Origin: Amycolatopsis roodepoortensis
GTDB lineage: Bacteria > Actinomycetota > Actinomycetes > Mycobacteriales > Pseudonocardiaceae
Assembly (NCBI RefSeq): GCF_014873915.1
Contig: NZ_JADBEJ010000001.1
Span: forward strand, 806,001 to 870,000
DNA: 64,000 nucleotides
Direction: 5' to 3'
Part shown: in pieces, positions 17,260-25,625 of the stretch
How positions within the stretch are numbered: the first letter of the stretch is position 1
Layout of the letters: every line of letters begins with the position of its first letter
Notes under the pieces: model-generated
What the model saw: only the letters and a program-made list of their open reading frames with translations
Databases searched by the model: none
Told to the model about the DNA's origin: nothing
Made by a program: the position numbers and the translations under genes

Positions 17260-17363
17260 GACCGTCAGATACCCGGCACGCGCCTGGGGTTAACTTCGCC
17301 GGCGGGATCGGGCGGAGAGCGACGTTCGGTCAATGAAGCGTAAGGCGAACGTGGAGTGGTTGG

Positions 17364-17446
17364 GTGAAGGGAGCATTCACCGCCGACGCCCATGCCGCGA
17401 AAGCCACTTTCGCGACGCCTGATGTCCCGAAAGTGGCTTTCGAGAC
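17364..17446. repeat. intergenic repeats: GTGAA hairpin and CGAAAGCCACTTTCG element, copy 1
   Basis: Downstream of the convergent gene pair, GTGAAGGGAGCATTCAC (17364-17380) is followed by paired palindromes CGCGAAAGCCACTTTCGCG (17397-17415) and CCGAAAGTGGCTTTCG (17427-17442). The latter pair recurs almost unchanged at 35524-35580 and 62051-62105. The element can fold as one long stem or two short hairpins and contains no gene. Confidence 0.75.
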
Positions 17447-17483
17447 ACCCCCTACGCCACGTTCGCCGTATTCCACAGAACGC

Positions 17484-17936
17484 TCAAGACCCGCGCGGCG
17501 CGGGAAAGGAAGGCCACGCGTGCGGCTTCTCCAGAATCTCGATGGTCGCCTGGTCGACCAAAAAGTACTGCCCGCCGTCCTCACGCGGATTCGTATAGGC
17601 CGCCGTCGCGATCGAGCGGCCGAAATCGGCCATCACCGCGATGGGATAACCGCCGTCGAAGATCTCGCCGTGCGCGGCCGTCGCGACGGTCCCGGTCTCG
17701 TACCAGGTGACGAAATACTGTGCCGGACCGGTTTCGAAGACGCGCAGTGTCGCTTCCTTCTGCCGCACACCGGCGAAATCACCGGAAACACCGGTCCAGA
17801 TCATCGTGGTCCGGTCCGCGTAGTGCTGCTCCAGCACGTTCCCGGAGCCGTAATGGAAATTCGCGCGGAGCCCGACGAGGTCGGTGCTGAGTGGATGGGT
17901 CCCGGTCACGGGGAAGAAACGGACGTCGAGTTGCAC
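17484..17936 (-). CDS. small calycin-like hypothetical protein (MoaF-like)
   Basis: A 150-residue soluble protein, rich in predicted beta-strands with alternating aromatic residues (ANFHYGSGNVLEQHY, TTMIWTGVSGDFAG, QYFVTWYETGTVATA). This pattern fits a lipocalin-like barrel of the MoaF / phenolic-acid-decarboxylase type, but I cannot name a catalytic residue. It stands alone, with a dispersed repeat at its 3' side and an AhpD-like gene upstream on the same strand about 100 bp away. Function is unknown. Confidence 0.6.
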   Translation of the reverse strand: MQLDVRFFPVTGTHPLSTDLVGLRANFHYGSGNVLEQHYADRTTMIWTGVSGDFAGVRQKEATLRVFETGPAQYFVTWYETGTVATAAHGEIFDGGYPIAVMADFGRSIATAAYTNPREDGGQYFLVDQATIEILEKPHAWPSFPAPRGS

Positions 17937-18036
17937 GGGCTGAAACCTCCGGGTCGCTGGTATCCGCAGGTTTAGCAGCCCGTCGCATCTCGATCGTTGT
18001 CCGGCGAAGCGATCCTCTTGTCGGTGGACGCGAGGA

Positions 18037-18510
18037 TCAGTCGAACATGCCGGGCTGGTAGTCGCCGGCGGGCGTCCGGGCGATGACGTTGAGCCGGTTG
18101 TACGCGTTGATCGCGGCGATCAACGCGATCAGGGCGCCGATCTGCTCGTCGTCGTAGTGCTTGCGCACCTGCGCCCAGGTGTCGTCGCTGACGCCGTGGT
18201 GCGCGTCGGCGATCCGGGTGCCCTCCTCGGTGAGCGCGAGAGCCGCGCGCTCGGGCTCGGTGAACACGTTCGCCTCCCGCCAGGCGGCGACCAGGTTGAG
18301 CCGCACCGAGGTCTCGCCGGCGTGCGCGGCGTCCTTGCTGTGCATGTCGGTGCAGAAACCGCAGCCGTTGATCTGGCTGGCGCGCAGCTTCACCAGTTCC
18401 TGGGTCGCGTGGGGCAGCGAGGACTCCTCGATCGGCCGGTTCGCGGCGCCGAGACGCTTGACGTACTTGAGGATGACGTCGTTCTCGAACAGGTTGATTC
18501 GCGGTTCCAT
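18037..18510 (-). CDS. carboxymuconolactone decarboxylase / AhpD-like protein
   Basis: A 157-residue helical protein of the alkylhydroperoxidase AhpD superfamily. The redox motif CGFC followed by TDMHSKDA (about residues 50-61) is complete, so peroxidase or disulfide-reductase activity is plausible. The ATG at 18510 has GGAGAGG upstream, and the longer open frame before it is not needed. It is a monocistronic gene, placed 78 bp downstream of a BtuF-like gene on the same strand. Such single genes usually take part in peroxide defence. Confidence 0.88.
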   Translation of the reverse strand: MEPRINLFENDVILKYVKRLGAANRPIEESSLPHATQELVKLRASQINGCGFCTDMHSKDAAHAGETSVRLNLVAAWREANVFTEPERAALALTEEGTRIADAHHGVSDDTWAQVRKHYDDEQIGALIALIAAINAYNRLNVIARTPAGDYQPGMFD

Positions 18511-18588
18511 GATCTTTCCTCTCCGTCGGTTTCTGCACACATGACGAGTGGGGCGGAGGGGTTGTGACAGCGTTCGACGTGACGCCGG

Positions 18589-19485
18589 TCACCCATGGAA
18601 GAGCTCGGCGAGGATCTCCGCGCCGTCGACGACGCGCGGGCCGGGCCGGTTGAAATAGGCCGGGCCGTCGAGGACGTGCACGGCCGGGATGTCGTCCCAG
18701 CCCGGCAGGCCGGTCAGCAGACGCAGTTCCGCCTCGGTCCGCTCCGGCGGGAAGCCGCAGGGCATGAGCAGCAACACGTCGGGGCGTGCTTCGACGACGG
18801 CGTCCCACGTGATCGGGCGGGTGTGCTCGCCAGCGGCGGCGAGCAGCGGGACGCCGCCGGCGGCGTCGATCTGCTCCGGGACCCAGTGTCCGGCGGGCCA
18901 AAGCGGGTCGAGCCATTCGATGGCGGCCACCCTCGGCCGCGGTCGTCCCGCGACGCGAACCCGGACCGCCTCCCGGCGTTCCTGGAGAAGGCGAGTCTCG
19001 TGAGCCGCGCGTTCGGGGACGCCCAGCACTTCGCCGAGCGTGGCCAGGCAGGTGAAGATGCCGTCGAGTGTTCGCGGTTCGAGACTGACCACCCGGATGT
19101 CACCGTCCAGTGCGCGCACGGTCTCCGAGACCTGCCGGTAGGAGACCGCGCAGACGTCGCAGAGATCCTGCGTGAGCACGACGTCGGGTTCGGCCGCCGC
19201 GAGCATGGCGGCGTCGAGGGAGTACAGGGCCGAGCCGCGATGCTCGCCGCCGACGGCCGCCGAAATCTCCCGGCTCGACAGCACGTCGTGGTCGATCGCG
19301 CTGCTCGTGACCACCGGGACGTCGTCCAGCGCGCCGGGTGGCCAGTCGCATTCGTGGGTCCGGCCGGCCAGCGACGGCAGGAGCCCGAGGGTTGCGACGA
19401 AGTCGGTCGCGGCGGGGAGCAGCGAGACGATCCGTATCCGCCCACGGTAGGCGACCGGGCCATCCTGCACATCTGCGCGGAGCAA
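18589..19485 (-). CDS. BtuF-like cobalamin-binding protein without signal peptide
   Basis: A 298-residue periplasmic-binding-fold protein (COG0614 type): [19 protein letters not shown] at the N-terminus, [25 protein letters not shown] in the middle, and a second lobe with [24 protein letters not shown]. These are the marks of orphan cobalamin-binding proteins. There is no signal peptide or lipobox, even with other starts, and no permease or ATPase nearby, so it is probably cytoplasmic and not a normal ABC-import receptor. It diverges from the SIS isomerase gene, sharing about 90 bp of upstream region. Confidence 0.8.
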   Translation of the reverse strand: MLRADVQDGPVAYRGRIRIVSLLPAATDFVATLGLLPSLAGRTHECDWPPGALDDVPVVTSSAIDHDVLSSREISAAVGGEHRGSALYSLDAAMLAAAEPDVVLTQDLCDVCAVSYRQVSETVRALDGDIRVVSLEPRTLDGIFTCLATLGEVLGVPERAAHETRLLQERREAVRVRVAGRPRPRVAAIEWLDPLWPAGHWVPEQIDAAGGVPLLAAAGEHTRPITWDAVVEARPDVLLLMPCGFPPERTEAELRLLTGLPGWDDIPAVHVLDGPAYFNRPGPRVVDGAEILAELFHG

Positions 19486-19511
19486 ATGCGTGAAAGTGCG
19501 CTAACAGAGCA

Positions 19512-19540
19512 TTGACGTTGCACAAAACTGCACCTAACGT
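19512..19540 (+). promoter_or_regulatory. promoter with CACAAAACTGC element, sugar operon
   Basis: TTGACG (19512-19517) and TAACGT (19535-19540) are spaced 17 bp and point to the SIS-isomerase gene. Between them lies CACAAAACTGC (19521-19531), the same 11 bases found in front of the solute-binding-protein gene at 22274-22284. The position over the promoter fits a repressor site, probably for the DeoR protein of this cluster. Confidence 0.5.
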
Positions 19541-19578
19541 GACAGCTATTGCGCACAACTGGCACGGATGGGGAGTTC

Positions 19579-20460
19579 ATGAGCGGGACCTTCATGGCGG
19601 CGGAGATCGCGAGCCAGCCCGGCTGCTGGCGGGAAGCGGCGGCGCTGGCCTCGGCGAACGGTGATCTGCTGCCGCCGCCGGGCGCGCGGGTCGCGATCGT
19701 CGGCTGTGGCACGTCGTGGTTCATCGGCCAGGCGTACGCCGTCCTCCGCGAGTCCGCCGGGCTCGGCGAGACAGACGCCTTCGCCGCGTCCGAGTTCCCG
19801 GAGGGCCGTGGCTACGACCACGTCGTGGCGCTGACCAGGTCGGGCACGACGACCGAGGTCCACGCCCTGCTGGCGAAGCTGCGGGGCAGGACGCCGACCA
19901 TCGCGATCACCGGTGTGCCGCGCGAGATCGAGGCCGCCGCGGACAAGATCGTCGACCTCTCCGTGGTGGACGAACGTTCGGTCGTGCAGACCCGGTTCGC
20001 CACGACGGCGCTGGCGATGCTGCGCGCCCATCTCGGCGAGGACCTGACCGCGGTCGCCGACCAGGCCGAACGCGTGCTCGCCGAACCGTTGCCCGACGAG
20101 CTGGTCACCGCGGAGCAGTTCAGCTTCCTCGGCACCGGTTGGTCCGTGGGCATCGCGAACGAGGCCGCGCTCAAGTTCCGCGAGGCCTGCCTGCTGTGGA
20201 CGGAGTCGTACCCGGCCTGGGACTACCGGCACGGCCCGATCAGCATCAGCGAACCCGGCCGGGTGACCTGGATGTTCGGGCAGGCGCCGGAAGGGCTGGC
20301 CGACGACGTCGCCCGCGCGGGCGGCCTGTTCGTCGAGAGCGGCCTGGACCCGTTGGCGGACCTGGTCCGCGCGCAGCGCGTCGCCGGGGCCATCGCCGCC
20401 CGCAAGGGACTCGACCCGGACAACCCCCGCAGCCTCACCCGTTCCGTCGTCCTGACCTGA
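19579..20460 (+). CDS. SIS-domain sugar isomerase/deaminase (AgaS-like)
   Basis: A 293-residue protein with two SIS domains (about 25-150 and 175-285). VAIVGCGTSWFIGQAYAVL and VALTRSGTTTEVHALLAKL are the sugar-phosphate-binding loops; FLGTGWSVGIANEAALKFREACLLWTESYPAWDYRHGP marks the second domain. It resembles AgaS-type ketose/aldose or amino-sugar-6-phosphate isomerase-deaminases. The ATG at 19579 is chosen because GGGGAG sits just upstream; an earlier ATG at 19549 falls next to the promoter. It is first in a unit with a PfkB kinase and a class II aldolase, giving a tagatose-type lower pathway. Confidence 0.85.
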   Translation: MSGTFMAAEIASQPGCWREAAALASANGDLLPPPGARVAIVGCGTSWFIGQAYAVLRESAGLGETDAFAASEFPEGRGYDHVVALTRSGTTTEVHALLAKLRGRTPTIAITGVPREIEAAADKIVDLSVVDERSVVQTRFATTALAMLRAHLGEDLTAVADQAERVLAEPLPDELVTAEQFSFLGTGWSVGIANEAALKFREACLLWTESYPAWDYRHGPISISEPGRVTWMFGQAPEGLADDVARAGGLFVESGLDPLADLVRAQRVAGAIAARKGLDPDNPRSLTRSVVLT

Positions 20461-20467
20461 GCTCGCC

Positions 20468-21358
20468 GTGATCGTCACCGTCACGCCGAACACCGCGCTG
20501 GACGTCACGTACACAGTGGACGGTCTGCGGCCCGGTGACGTGCACCGCGCGCGGACCGTGCGGCACCGGGCGGGCGGCAAGGGCGTCAACGTCGCCCGCG
20601 TGCTGCACACGATCGGCGCCGACGTCCGCGCGATCTTCACCGCGGGCGGCCCGACGGGAACGGCCGTCGTGGGTGAGCTCGCGGCGGCGGGCATCCCGGC
20701 GGGTGTCGTGCCGATCGGCGGCGAAACCCGGCGCACCACCACCGTGCTCGCGGACGACGGATCGGTCACGCTGCTCAACGAGCCCGGGCCGCGGCTCACC
20801 GATGACGAATGGCAAGCGCTTGCGACGGCCGTCCGGGCCCGGAAGCCGGACGTGCTCGTCTGCTCGGGCAGCCTGCCACCGGGAGCCGGGGGATACGCCG
20901 GGCTCCTCGGCGACGCACCGTCCATCTTGGACACTTCCGGTGAGGCGCTGCTCGCCGGGCTCGCCGGAAGACCGTCCGTGGTCAAACCGAACGCCGACGA
21001 ACTGCGCGAGGTCACCGGCCTGAGTGACCCGGTGGCCGCCGCGAAGGAGCTTCGCAGGGTCGGGGCGGGCGCCGTCGTGGTCTCGCTCGGGCCCGAGGGG
21101 CTCCTGGCGGTGACCGGTTCCGGCACTTGGCACGCCGCACCGTCCACTGTGCTCCGCGGCAACACCACCGGCGCGGGTGACGCCGTCGTCGCCGCGCTGG
21201 CGCTGGGGCTGAGTCGCGCCGAATCGTGGCCGGACATCCTGCGCCGGGCCGTCGCGCTGTCCGGGGCGGCCGTGCTCGGTCCGCTCGCCGGCGACGTCGA
21301 CCTCGCGCACTACCAAGCCGAACAGGGGCTGGTCGCCGTGCGCGCCCGCCCGGACTAG
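20468..21358 (+). CDS. PfkB family sugar-phosphate kinase (1-phosphofructokinase / tagatose-6-phosphate kinase type)
   Basis: A 296-residue ribokinase-fold kinase. MIVTVTPNTALDVTY at the start and HRAGGKGVNVARVLHTIG at residues 33-50 are the sugar-binding hallmarks of the FruK/LacC branch; TTGAGDAVVAALALGL near residue 236 holds the catalytic Asp and anion hole. It should phosphorylate a ketose phosphate (fructose-1-P or tagatose-6-P) to the bisphosphate. It begins with GTG 8 bp after the SIS gene and ends 11 bp before the aldolase gene, so the three form one operon. Confidence 0.88.
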   Translation: MIVTVTPNTALDVTYTVDGLRPGDVHRARTVRHRAGGKGVNVARVLHTIGADVRAIFTAGGPTGTAVVGELAAAGIPAGVVPIGGETRRTTTVLADDGSVTLLNEPGPRLTDDEWQALATAVRARKPDVLVCSGSLPPGAGGYAGLLGDAPSILDTSGEALLAGLAGRPSVVKPNADELREVTGLSDPVAAAKELRRVGAGAVVVSLGPEGLLAVTGSGTWHAAPSTVLRGNTTGAGDAVVAALALGLSRAESWPDILRRAVALSGAAVLGPLAGDVDLAHYQAEQGLVAVRARPD

Positions 21359-21368
21359 GAGAACTGCC

Positions 21369-22250
21369 ATGCCTCTGGTGGGAACCGGGGAGATCGTCGG
21401 AGCCGCCGCGGCCGCGCGGCACGGCTGCGGCGCGTTCAACGCGATCCAGCTCGAACACCTCACCGCGATCATCGACGGCGCCGCCGCGGCGGAAGCACCG
21501 GTGATCGTGCAGCTGAGCCAGAACGCCGTGAAGTACCACGGCTCGCTGGCACCGGTCGGCGCGGCGGCGCTGGCCGCGGCACGGAACGCCGCCACGCCGG
21601 TCGCGGTGCATCTCGACCACGCCGAATCGGCCGACCTGGTCCGCGAGGCGGTCGCGCTCGGCTTCGGGTCCGTCATGTTCGATGCGTCCAAACTGGACTA
21701 CACCGACAACGTGCGCGCCACCCGGGAAGTCGCCGCGTACTGCCACGACCACGGGGTCTGGGTCGAGGCCGAACTCGGCGAGGTCGGGGGCAAGGACGGC
21801 GTCCACGCGCCCGGCGCGCGCACCGATCCGGACGAGGCGGCGGAGTTTGTCGCGTCCACCGGCGTCGACGCGCTCGCGGTGGCGGTGGGCAGTTCGCACG
21901 CCATGCTCACCCGTGACGCCGCACTGGACTTCGAGCTGATCGCGCGCCTGCGGGAGCGGGTGCCGGTGCCGTTGGTGCTGCACGGATCGTCCGGCGTGCC
22001 CGACGACAGGCTGGCCGAGGCGGTCCGGGCCGGGATGACGAAGATCAATATCGCCACCCAGCTCAACAAGGTGTTCACCGCGGCCGCCGCGGAGGACTGG
22101 CGCGCGCATCCGGAGCGCGTCGACCCGCGAAAGTATCTCGGTGCCGGGCGCGCCGCGGTCGCCGTCGAGGTGCGGCGGTTGCTGGGAGTGCTCAAGCTTG
22201 ATCGGGTTGAACCGGTCAAGGTGACGATTGAGCAGACTTTGCGCGATTGA
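21369..22250 (+). CDS. class II fructose/tagatose-bisphosphate aldolase
   Basis: A 293-residue zinc-dependent aldolase that splits fructose- or tagatose-1,6-bisphosphate into dihydroxyacetone phosphate and glyceraldehyde-3-phosphate. Landmarks are the early GCGAFNAIQLEHLTAII, the catalytic Asp and zinc His in AVHLDHAESADLV (about residues 79-91), VEAELGEVGGKDG, LVLHGSSGVPDDRL and KINIATQLN. GatY/KbaY and FbaA types cannot be separated with certainty, but the SIS and PfkB partners favour a tagatose-type route. The start ATG follows GGAGAACTGCC. Confidence 0.88.
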   Translation: MPLVGTGEIVGAAAAARHGCGAFNAIQLEHLTAIIDGAAAAEAPVIVQLSQNAVKYHGSLAPVGAAALAAARNAATPVAVHLDHAESADLVREAVALGFGSVMFDASKLDYTDNVRATREVAAYCHDHGVWVEAELGEVGGKDGVHAPGARTDPDEAAEFVASTGVDALAVAVGSSHAMLTRDAALDFELIARLRERVPVPLVLHGSSGVPDDRLAEAVRAGMTKINIATQLNKVFTAAAAEDWRAHPERVDPRKYLGAGRAAVAVEVRRLLGVLKLDRVEPVKVTIEQTLRD

Positions 22251-22253
22251 CTG

Positions 22254-22284
22254 TTGACATGTGCTTGAAACCTCACAAAACTGC
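22254..22284 (+). promoter_or_regulatory. second promoter region with CACAAAACTGC element
   Basis: A TTGACA box at 22254-22259 is followed at 22274-22284 by CACAAAACTGC, identical to the element inside the promoter of the SIS operon. A good -10 is not obvious. The region lies upstream of the solute-binding lipoprotein, so the transporter can be expressed on its own under the same regulator as the enzymes. Confidence 0.45.
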
Positions 22285-22331
22285 GCAACAACAAGCAGAA
22301 CTTGTGTGATCTTCGATCCAGGTGGTGGCGG

Positions 22332-23732
22332 ATGCGGGTAGGCAGGCTCACGGCAGTGACATCAGCGACGGCAGGGGTGGCGCTCCTGCTCGCGGGATGC
22401 GGCGGCGGGGACACGGCCGGTGGCACCGGCGAGAACGCGCTCCCGGGCGTCGACCAGTTCCTCAACGCGCCGTGTCCGGAGGCGGCGGTGAAACCCGCCA
22501 CGGACAAGGAATTCACGTACTGGTCGATGTGGACGGCCGACGAGCCGCAGGGCAAGGTCCTCCAAAAGGCCTTCAAATGCTTCCAGGAGAAGACCGGCGT
22601 CAAGGTCGACGTGCAGTGGCTGGGCCGCAAGGCCTACACGCAGAACCTGGTGCCCGCGCTGAACACCGACGCCGTACCGGACCTGTTCGACCAGGACGTC
22701 AGCAAGGTCGGCGCGGCGGTCATGACGCCGGGCGGCACGCAGAGCGTCGACGACGTGTTCGCGATGAAGGTCGGCGAAGGCGACAAGACCGTCAAGGACG
22801 TGCTTTCGCCCAGCTCGTACGACTTCCCGCAGAACAAGGACCGCGAGGGCCACAACTTCATGGTCCCGTACACGATCCAGTCGAGCGCTTGGTGGTTCAA
22901 CAAGGACACCGCCGGCGACATCCAGCAGCCGAAGACGATGGACGAGCTGATCGGCCTGTTCGACAAGGCGAAGGCCGACGGCAAGGCCGCCATCAGCCTC
23001 GACGGTGACATCCCGTTCTACAACATGTACTTCTACACCCAGCTCGCCGAGCGGTACGTCGGCGCGGGCGGGCTGTACAAGGCGGCGACCGACAAGACCG
23101 GTCAGGCGTGGAAGACCGATCCCGGTTTCCTCAAGGCGGCCACCGAAACCGCGAAGCTGCCCAAGTACTTCATCGACGGCTGGGACGCGGCGAAGTTCCC
23201 GCAGGTGCAGCAGCGCTGGGCCGACGGCGACTCCCGGTTCCTCTACGTCGGCAGCTGGGCGCCGAGCGAGACCCGCGAGTACCTGGACAAGCAGGGGGCC
23301 GGGACGAAGATCAACTACGGCTCCTTCCAGTTCCCGATGCCCGAAGGCGCCACGCACGACACCGTCGAGCAGATGTCGATCGGCTTCTCGGTGACCAAGA
23401 AGGCCAAGCACGCCGAGGCGGCCAAGGCGTTCATCGCCTACTTCCTCAACAAGGACCTGCTCGCCGGGATCCCGATCGTGGCCGACAACCTCGTGCCGCG
23501 TGCCGACCTCGCCGTGCCGGACGACCTCAAGCAGGTCAAGGCCGCGCTGGACGACCCGAAGAAGGAACACGTCCTGCAGTACGACGGGATCGACGGTATC
23601 GCCGGCGGCAAATGGCAGACCGACGTCTTCGACCCCGCCGACATCGCGCTGCTGAAGGGCCAGATCACCCCGCAGCAGTTCGTGGACCAGCTCGCCACCA
23701 AGGGCGCCGAGTTCTGGAAGAACCAGGGCTGA
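22332..23732 (+). CDS. ABC sugar transporter, solute-binding lipoprotein
   Basis: A 466-residue extracellular solute-binding protein (family 1). The signal peptide ends in LLLAGC, a lipobox with the acylated Cys about residue 22, so it is membrane-anchored on the outside. The mature part has the bilobal pattern FTYWSMWTADEPQGKVLQKAFKCFQEKTGVKVDV and later GDSRFLYVGSWAPSETREYL. The ATG at 22332 is chosen over upstream TTG because of AGGTGG in front and because the signal peptide begins there. It overlaps the first permease gene by 1 bp (TGATG). Substrate is unknown, possibly an amino sugar from pathway context. Confidence 0.9.
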   Translation: MRVGRLTAVTSATAGVALLLAGCGGGDTAGGTGENALPGVDQFLNAPCPEAAVKPATDKEFTYWSMWTADEPQGKVLQKAFKCFQEKTGVKVDVQWLGRKAYTQNLVPALNTDAVPDLFDQDVSKVGAAVMTPGGTQSVDDVFAMKVGEGDKTVKDVLSPSSYDFPQNKDREGHNFMVPYTIQSSAWWFNKDTAGDIQQPKTMDELIGLFDKAKADGKAAISLDGDIPFYNMYFYTQLAERYVGAGGLYKAATDKTGQAWKTDPGFLKAATETAKLPKYFIDGWDAAKFPQVQQRWADGDSRFLYVGSWAPSETREYLDKQGAGTKINYGSFQFPMPEGATHDTVEQMSIGFSVTKKAKHAEAAKAFIAYFLNKDLLAGIPIVADNLVPRADLAVPDDLKQVKAALDDPKKEHVLQYDGIDGIAGGKWQTDVFDPADIALLKGQITPQQFVDQLATKGAEFWKNQG

Positions 23733-24679
23733 TGGCGACGGTCACGACGCCGAGGACGCCGACGCGGCCCGTGAAGGCCGGGGCGCACCTGAGTCGCAAG
23801 AAACGGCTGTTCTGGCCGTTCGCCGCGCCGGCGCTGGTGCTGTACCTGGCCTTCCTGGTCCTGCCGACGATCGCGACCGTCGTGCTGAGCTTCACCAGCT
23901 GGGCGGGGGCGGGGGACACGCCGGAACCCAACGGCGTCACCAACTACACCCAGATGTGGGCGAGCGACTCGTTCCAGTACGCCTTCCGCAACACGCTGAT
24001 CTACGTGTTCCTCGGCGGCATCGGCACGTTCGCGCTGGCGTTCCTGTTCACGATGGTGCTGCGGGACATGAAGGGCGGCAAGATCGTCCGCGCGATCCTG
24101 TTCTTCCCGAACATCGTCGCGCCGGTCGCGCTCGGTATGTTCCTCGGCTTCGTCTTCAAGTACCAGCCGGGAAAACAGGGGCTGGCGAACTACGTGCTGG
24201 AAAGCCTCGGCGCGGACGCGGCGAAGTTCCTCGCACCGTCCAATGTGACCGGTGTGGTGACGGCTTCGCTGATCTGGGCCAGCTCGGGGTTCTACATCAC
24301 CATCCTGATGGCCGCGGTCGACCGCATCCCGCCGTACCTCTACGAGGACGCGGAGCTCGGCGGCGCGTCTTCGTGGCAGAAGTTCAAGAACATCACGCTG
24401 CCGATGACCTGGGACGTCGTCGGGGTCGCCGGGGTGCTGTGGACGATCAACGCGCTCAAGATCTTCGAGCTGGTGTTCGTGCTGGCCGGGCCGGGCACCT
24501 ACGCCCCGCCCAACGAGGCCTGGACGCTGGGGATCTACGTGTTCGACCGGACCTTCGGCTCGAACGGCACCCCGGACTTCGGCGCCGCGTGCGCCTGCGC
24601 GGTGGCGATGATCGCGCTGGTGTCCGTGCTCGTCGTCCTGCTCCGCCGGTTGATGCGCCGTGACGCGATCCAGTTCTGA
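23732..24679 (+). CDS. ABC sugar transporter permease (MalF-type)
   Basis: A 315-residue inner-membrane permease with six predicted helices. After a basic, cytoplasmic N-terminus, FAAPALVLYLAFLVLPTIATVVLSF begins the first helix; the EAA loop that contacts the ATPase reads EDAELGGASSWQKFKNITLPMTWD around residues 207-230. It pairs with the next gene to form the channel. The start overlaps the lipoprotein stop and the true frame is shared with a long upstream open stretch that is not coding. Domain, order and coupling give a firm assignment. Confidence 0.9.
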   Translation: MATVTTPRTPTRPVKAGAHLSRKKRLFWPFAAPALVLYLAFLVLPTIATVVLSFTSWAGAGDTPEPNGVTNYTQMWASDSFQYAFRNTLIYVFLGGIGTFALAFLFTMVLRDMKGGKIVRAILFFPNIVAPVALGMFLGFVFKYQPGKQGLANYVLESLGADAAKFLAPSNVTGVVTASLIWASSGFYITILMAAVDRIPPYLYEDAELGGASSWQKFKNITLPMTWDVVGVAGVLWTINALKIFELVFVLAGPGTYAPPNEAWTLGIYVFDRTFGSNGTPDFGAACACAVAMIALVSVLVVLLRRLMRRDAIQF

Positions 24680-24689
24680 GGGAGATCAC

Positions 24690-25619
24690 ATGTCCGTCAC
24701 CGACGTCGAGGCGCCTCCGCGTCCGTCGCCGAAACCGGTGCGCAAGCCGCCGCGCAAACCGCGTCCGGCGCCCGGCTCCAAACGGTTCAGCCCGTTGCGG
24801 GTACTGGGTTCCACGATCGTGTGGCTGTTCACCGCCGGCAACATCCTGGTGCTGTACTGGCTGCTGACGGCGTCGTTCAAGACACCGGTGGAGATCTTCA
24901 CCAAACCGTTCGACCTGCCGTACCAGTGGTTCAAGGCAGGCAAGCCGTTCCGGAACTTCATCTACGCCTGGAACAACGCCGGTTTCGGGGAAGCCGTGCT
25001 GACCACGGTGGTACTGGTCGGGCTGGCGACGGTCGTCACGGTCGCCGTCTCGGCGCCCTGCGCGTACGCCCTGACCAGGCTCGGTGTCCGCGGTGCCGGA
25101 CCGATGACGAACGTCGTCGCGATCGGCATGGGCGTGCCCTTCCAGACCGTGATCATCCCGCTGTTCGTGGTGCTCAGCAAAGTGCACCTGGACAACGAGT
25201 ACGGCCTGTTCGTGCTGTACGTGGCGCTGTCGATCCCGTTCACCGTGTTCCTCATGACGGGGTTCTTCCGGTCGCTGCCGGACGAACTGGAGGAGGCGGC
25301 CGCGCTCGACGGTGCGTCCCCGACGCGCACGTTCTTCTCGGTCATGCTGCCGCTGACCCGCGGCGGCATGATCACCGCGCTGACGCTGAACGCCATCGGC
25401 CTGTGGAACGAGACGCTGCTGGCGATCGTGTTCCTCAAGGACCAGGCGCATTTCACGCTGTCGCGCGCGCTGTTCACCTTCTACGGGGCCGCGAGCTATC
25501 AGTCGGAGTACGGCGGCCTGATCGCCGGGGTGGCGATCGTCGTGCTCCCGATGCTGGTGCTCTACCTCGTGCTCGCCCGCCGGATCATCACCGGCCTGAC
25601 CCTCGGCGCCGGAAAGTAG
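24690..25619 (+). CDS. ABC sugar transporter permease (MalG-type)
   Basis: A 309-residue permease with six helices. A proline/lysine-rich tail (PPRPSPKPVRKPPRKPRPAP) precedes the first helix VWLFTAGNILVLYWLLTASFK. The EAA loop is ELEEAAALDGASPTRTFFSVMLPLTR, typical of carbohydrate-type (CUT1) permeases. GAGGGAG upstream of the ATG at 24690 is a strong ribosome site. It forms the heterodimeric channel with the previous gene and is followed 6 bp later by the ATPase. Confidence 0.9.
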   Translation: MSVTDVEAPPRPSPKPVRKPPRKPRPAPGSKRFSPLRVLGSTIVWLFTAGNILVLYWLLTASFKTPVEIFTKPFDLPYQWFKAGKPFRNFIYAWNNAGFGEAVLTTVVLVGLATVVTVAVSAPCAYALTRLGVRGAGPMTNVVAIGMGVPFQTVIIPLFVVLSKVHLDNEYGLFVLYVALSIPFTVFLMTGFFRSLPDELEEAAALDGASPTRTFFSVMLPLTRGGMITALTLNAIGLWNETLLAIVFLKDQAHFTLSRALFTFYGAASYQSEYGGLIAGVAIVVLPMLVLYLVLARRIITGLTLGAGK

Positions 25620-25625
25620 GACCTG

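Noticed and set aside
19579..22250. Sulfoquinovose (sulfo-EMP type) pathway reading of isomerase, kinase, aldolase and GH31
   Set aside because: The GH31 is secreted and lacks a visible sulfoquinovosidase pattern, and no sulfolactaldehyde reductase/dehydrogenase or sulfonate exporter is present; the amino-sugar/tagatose reading fits better.
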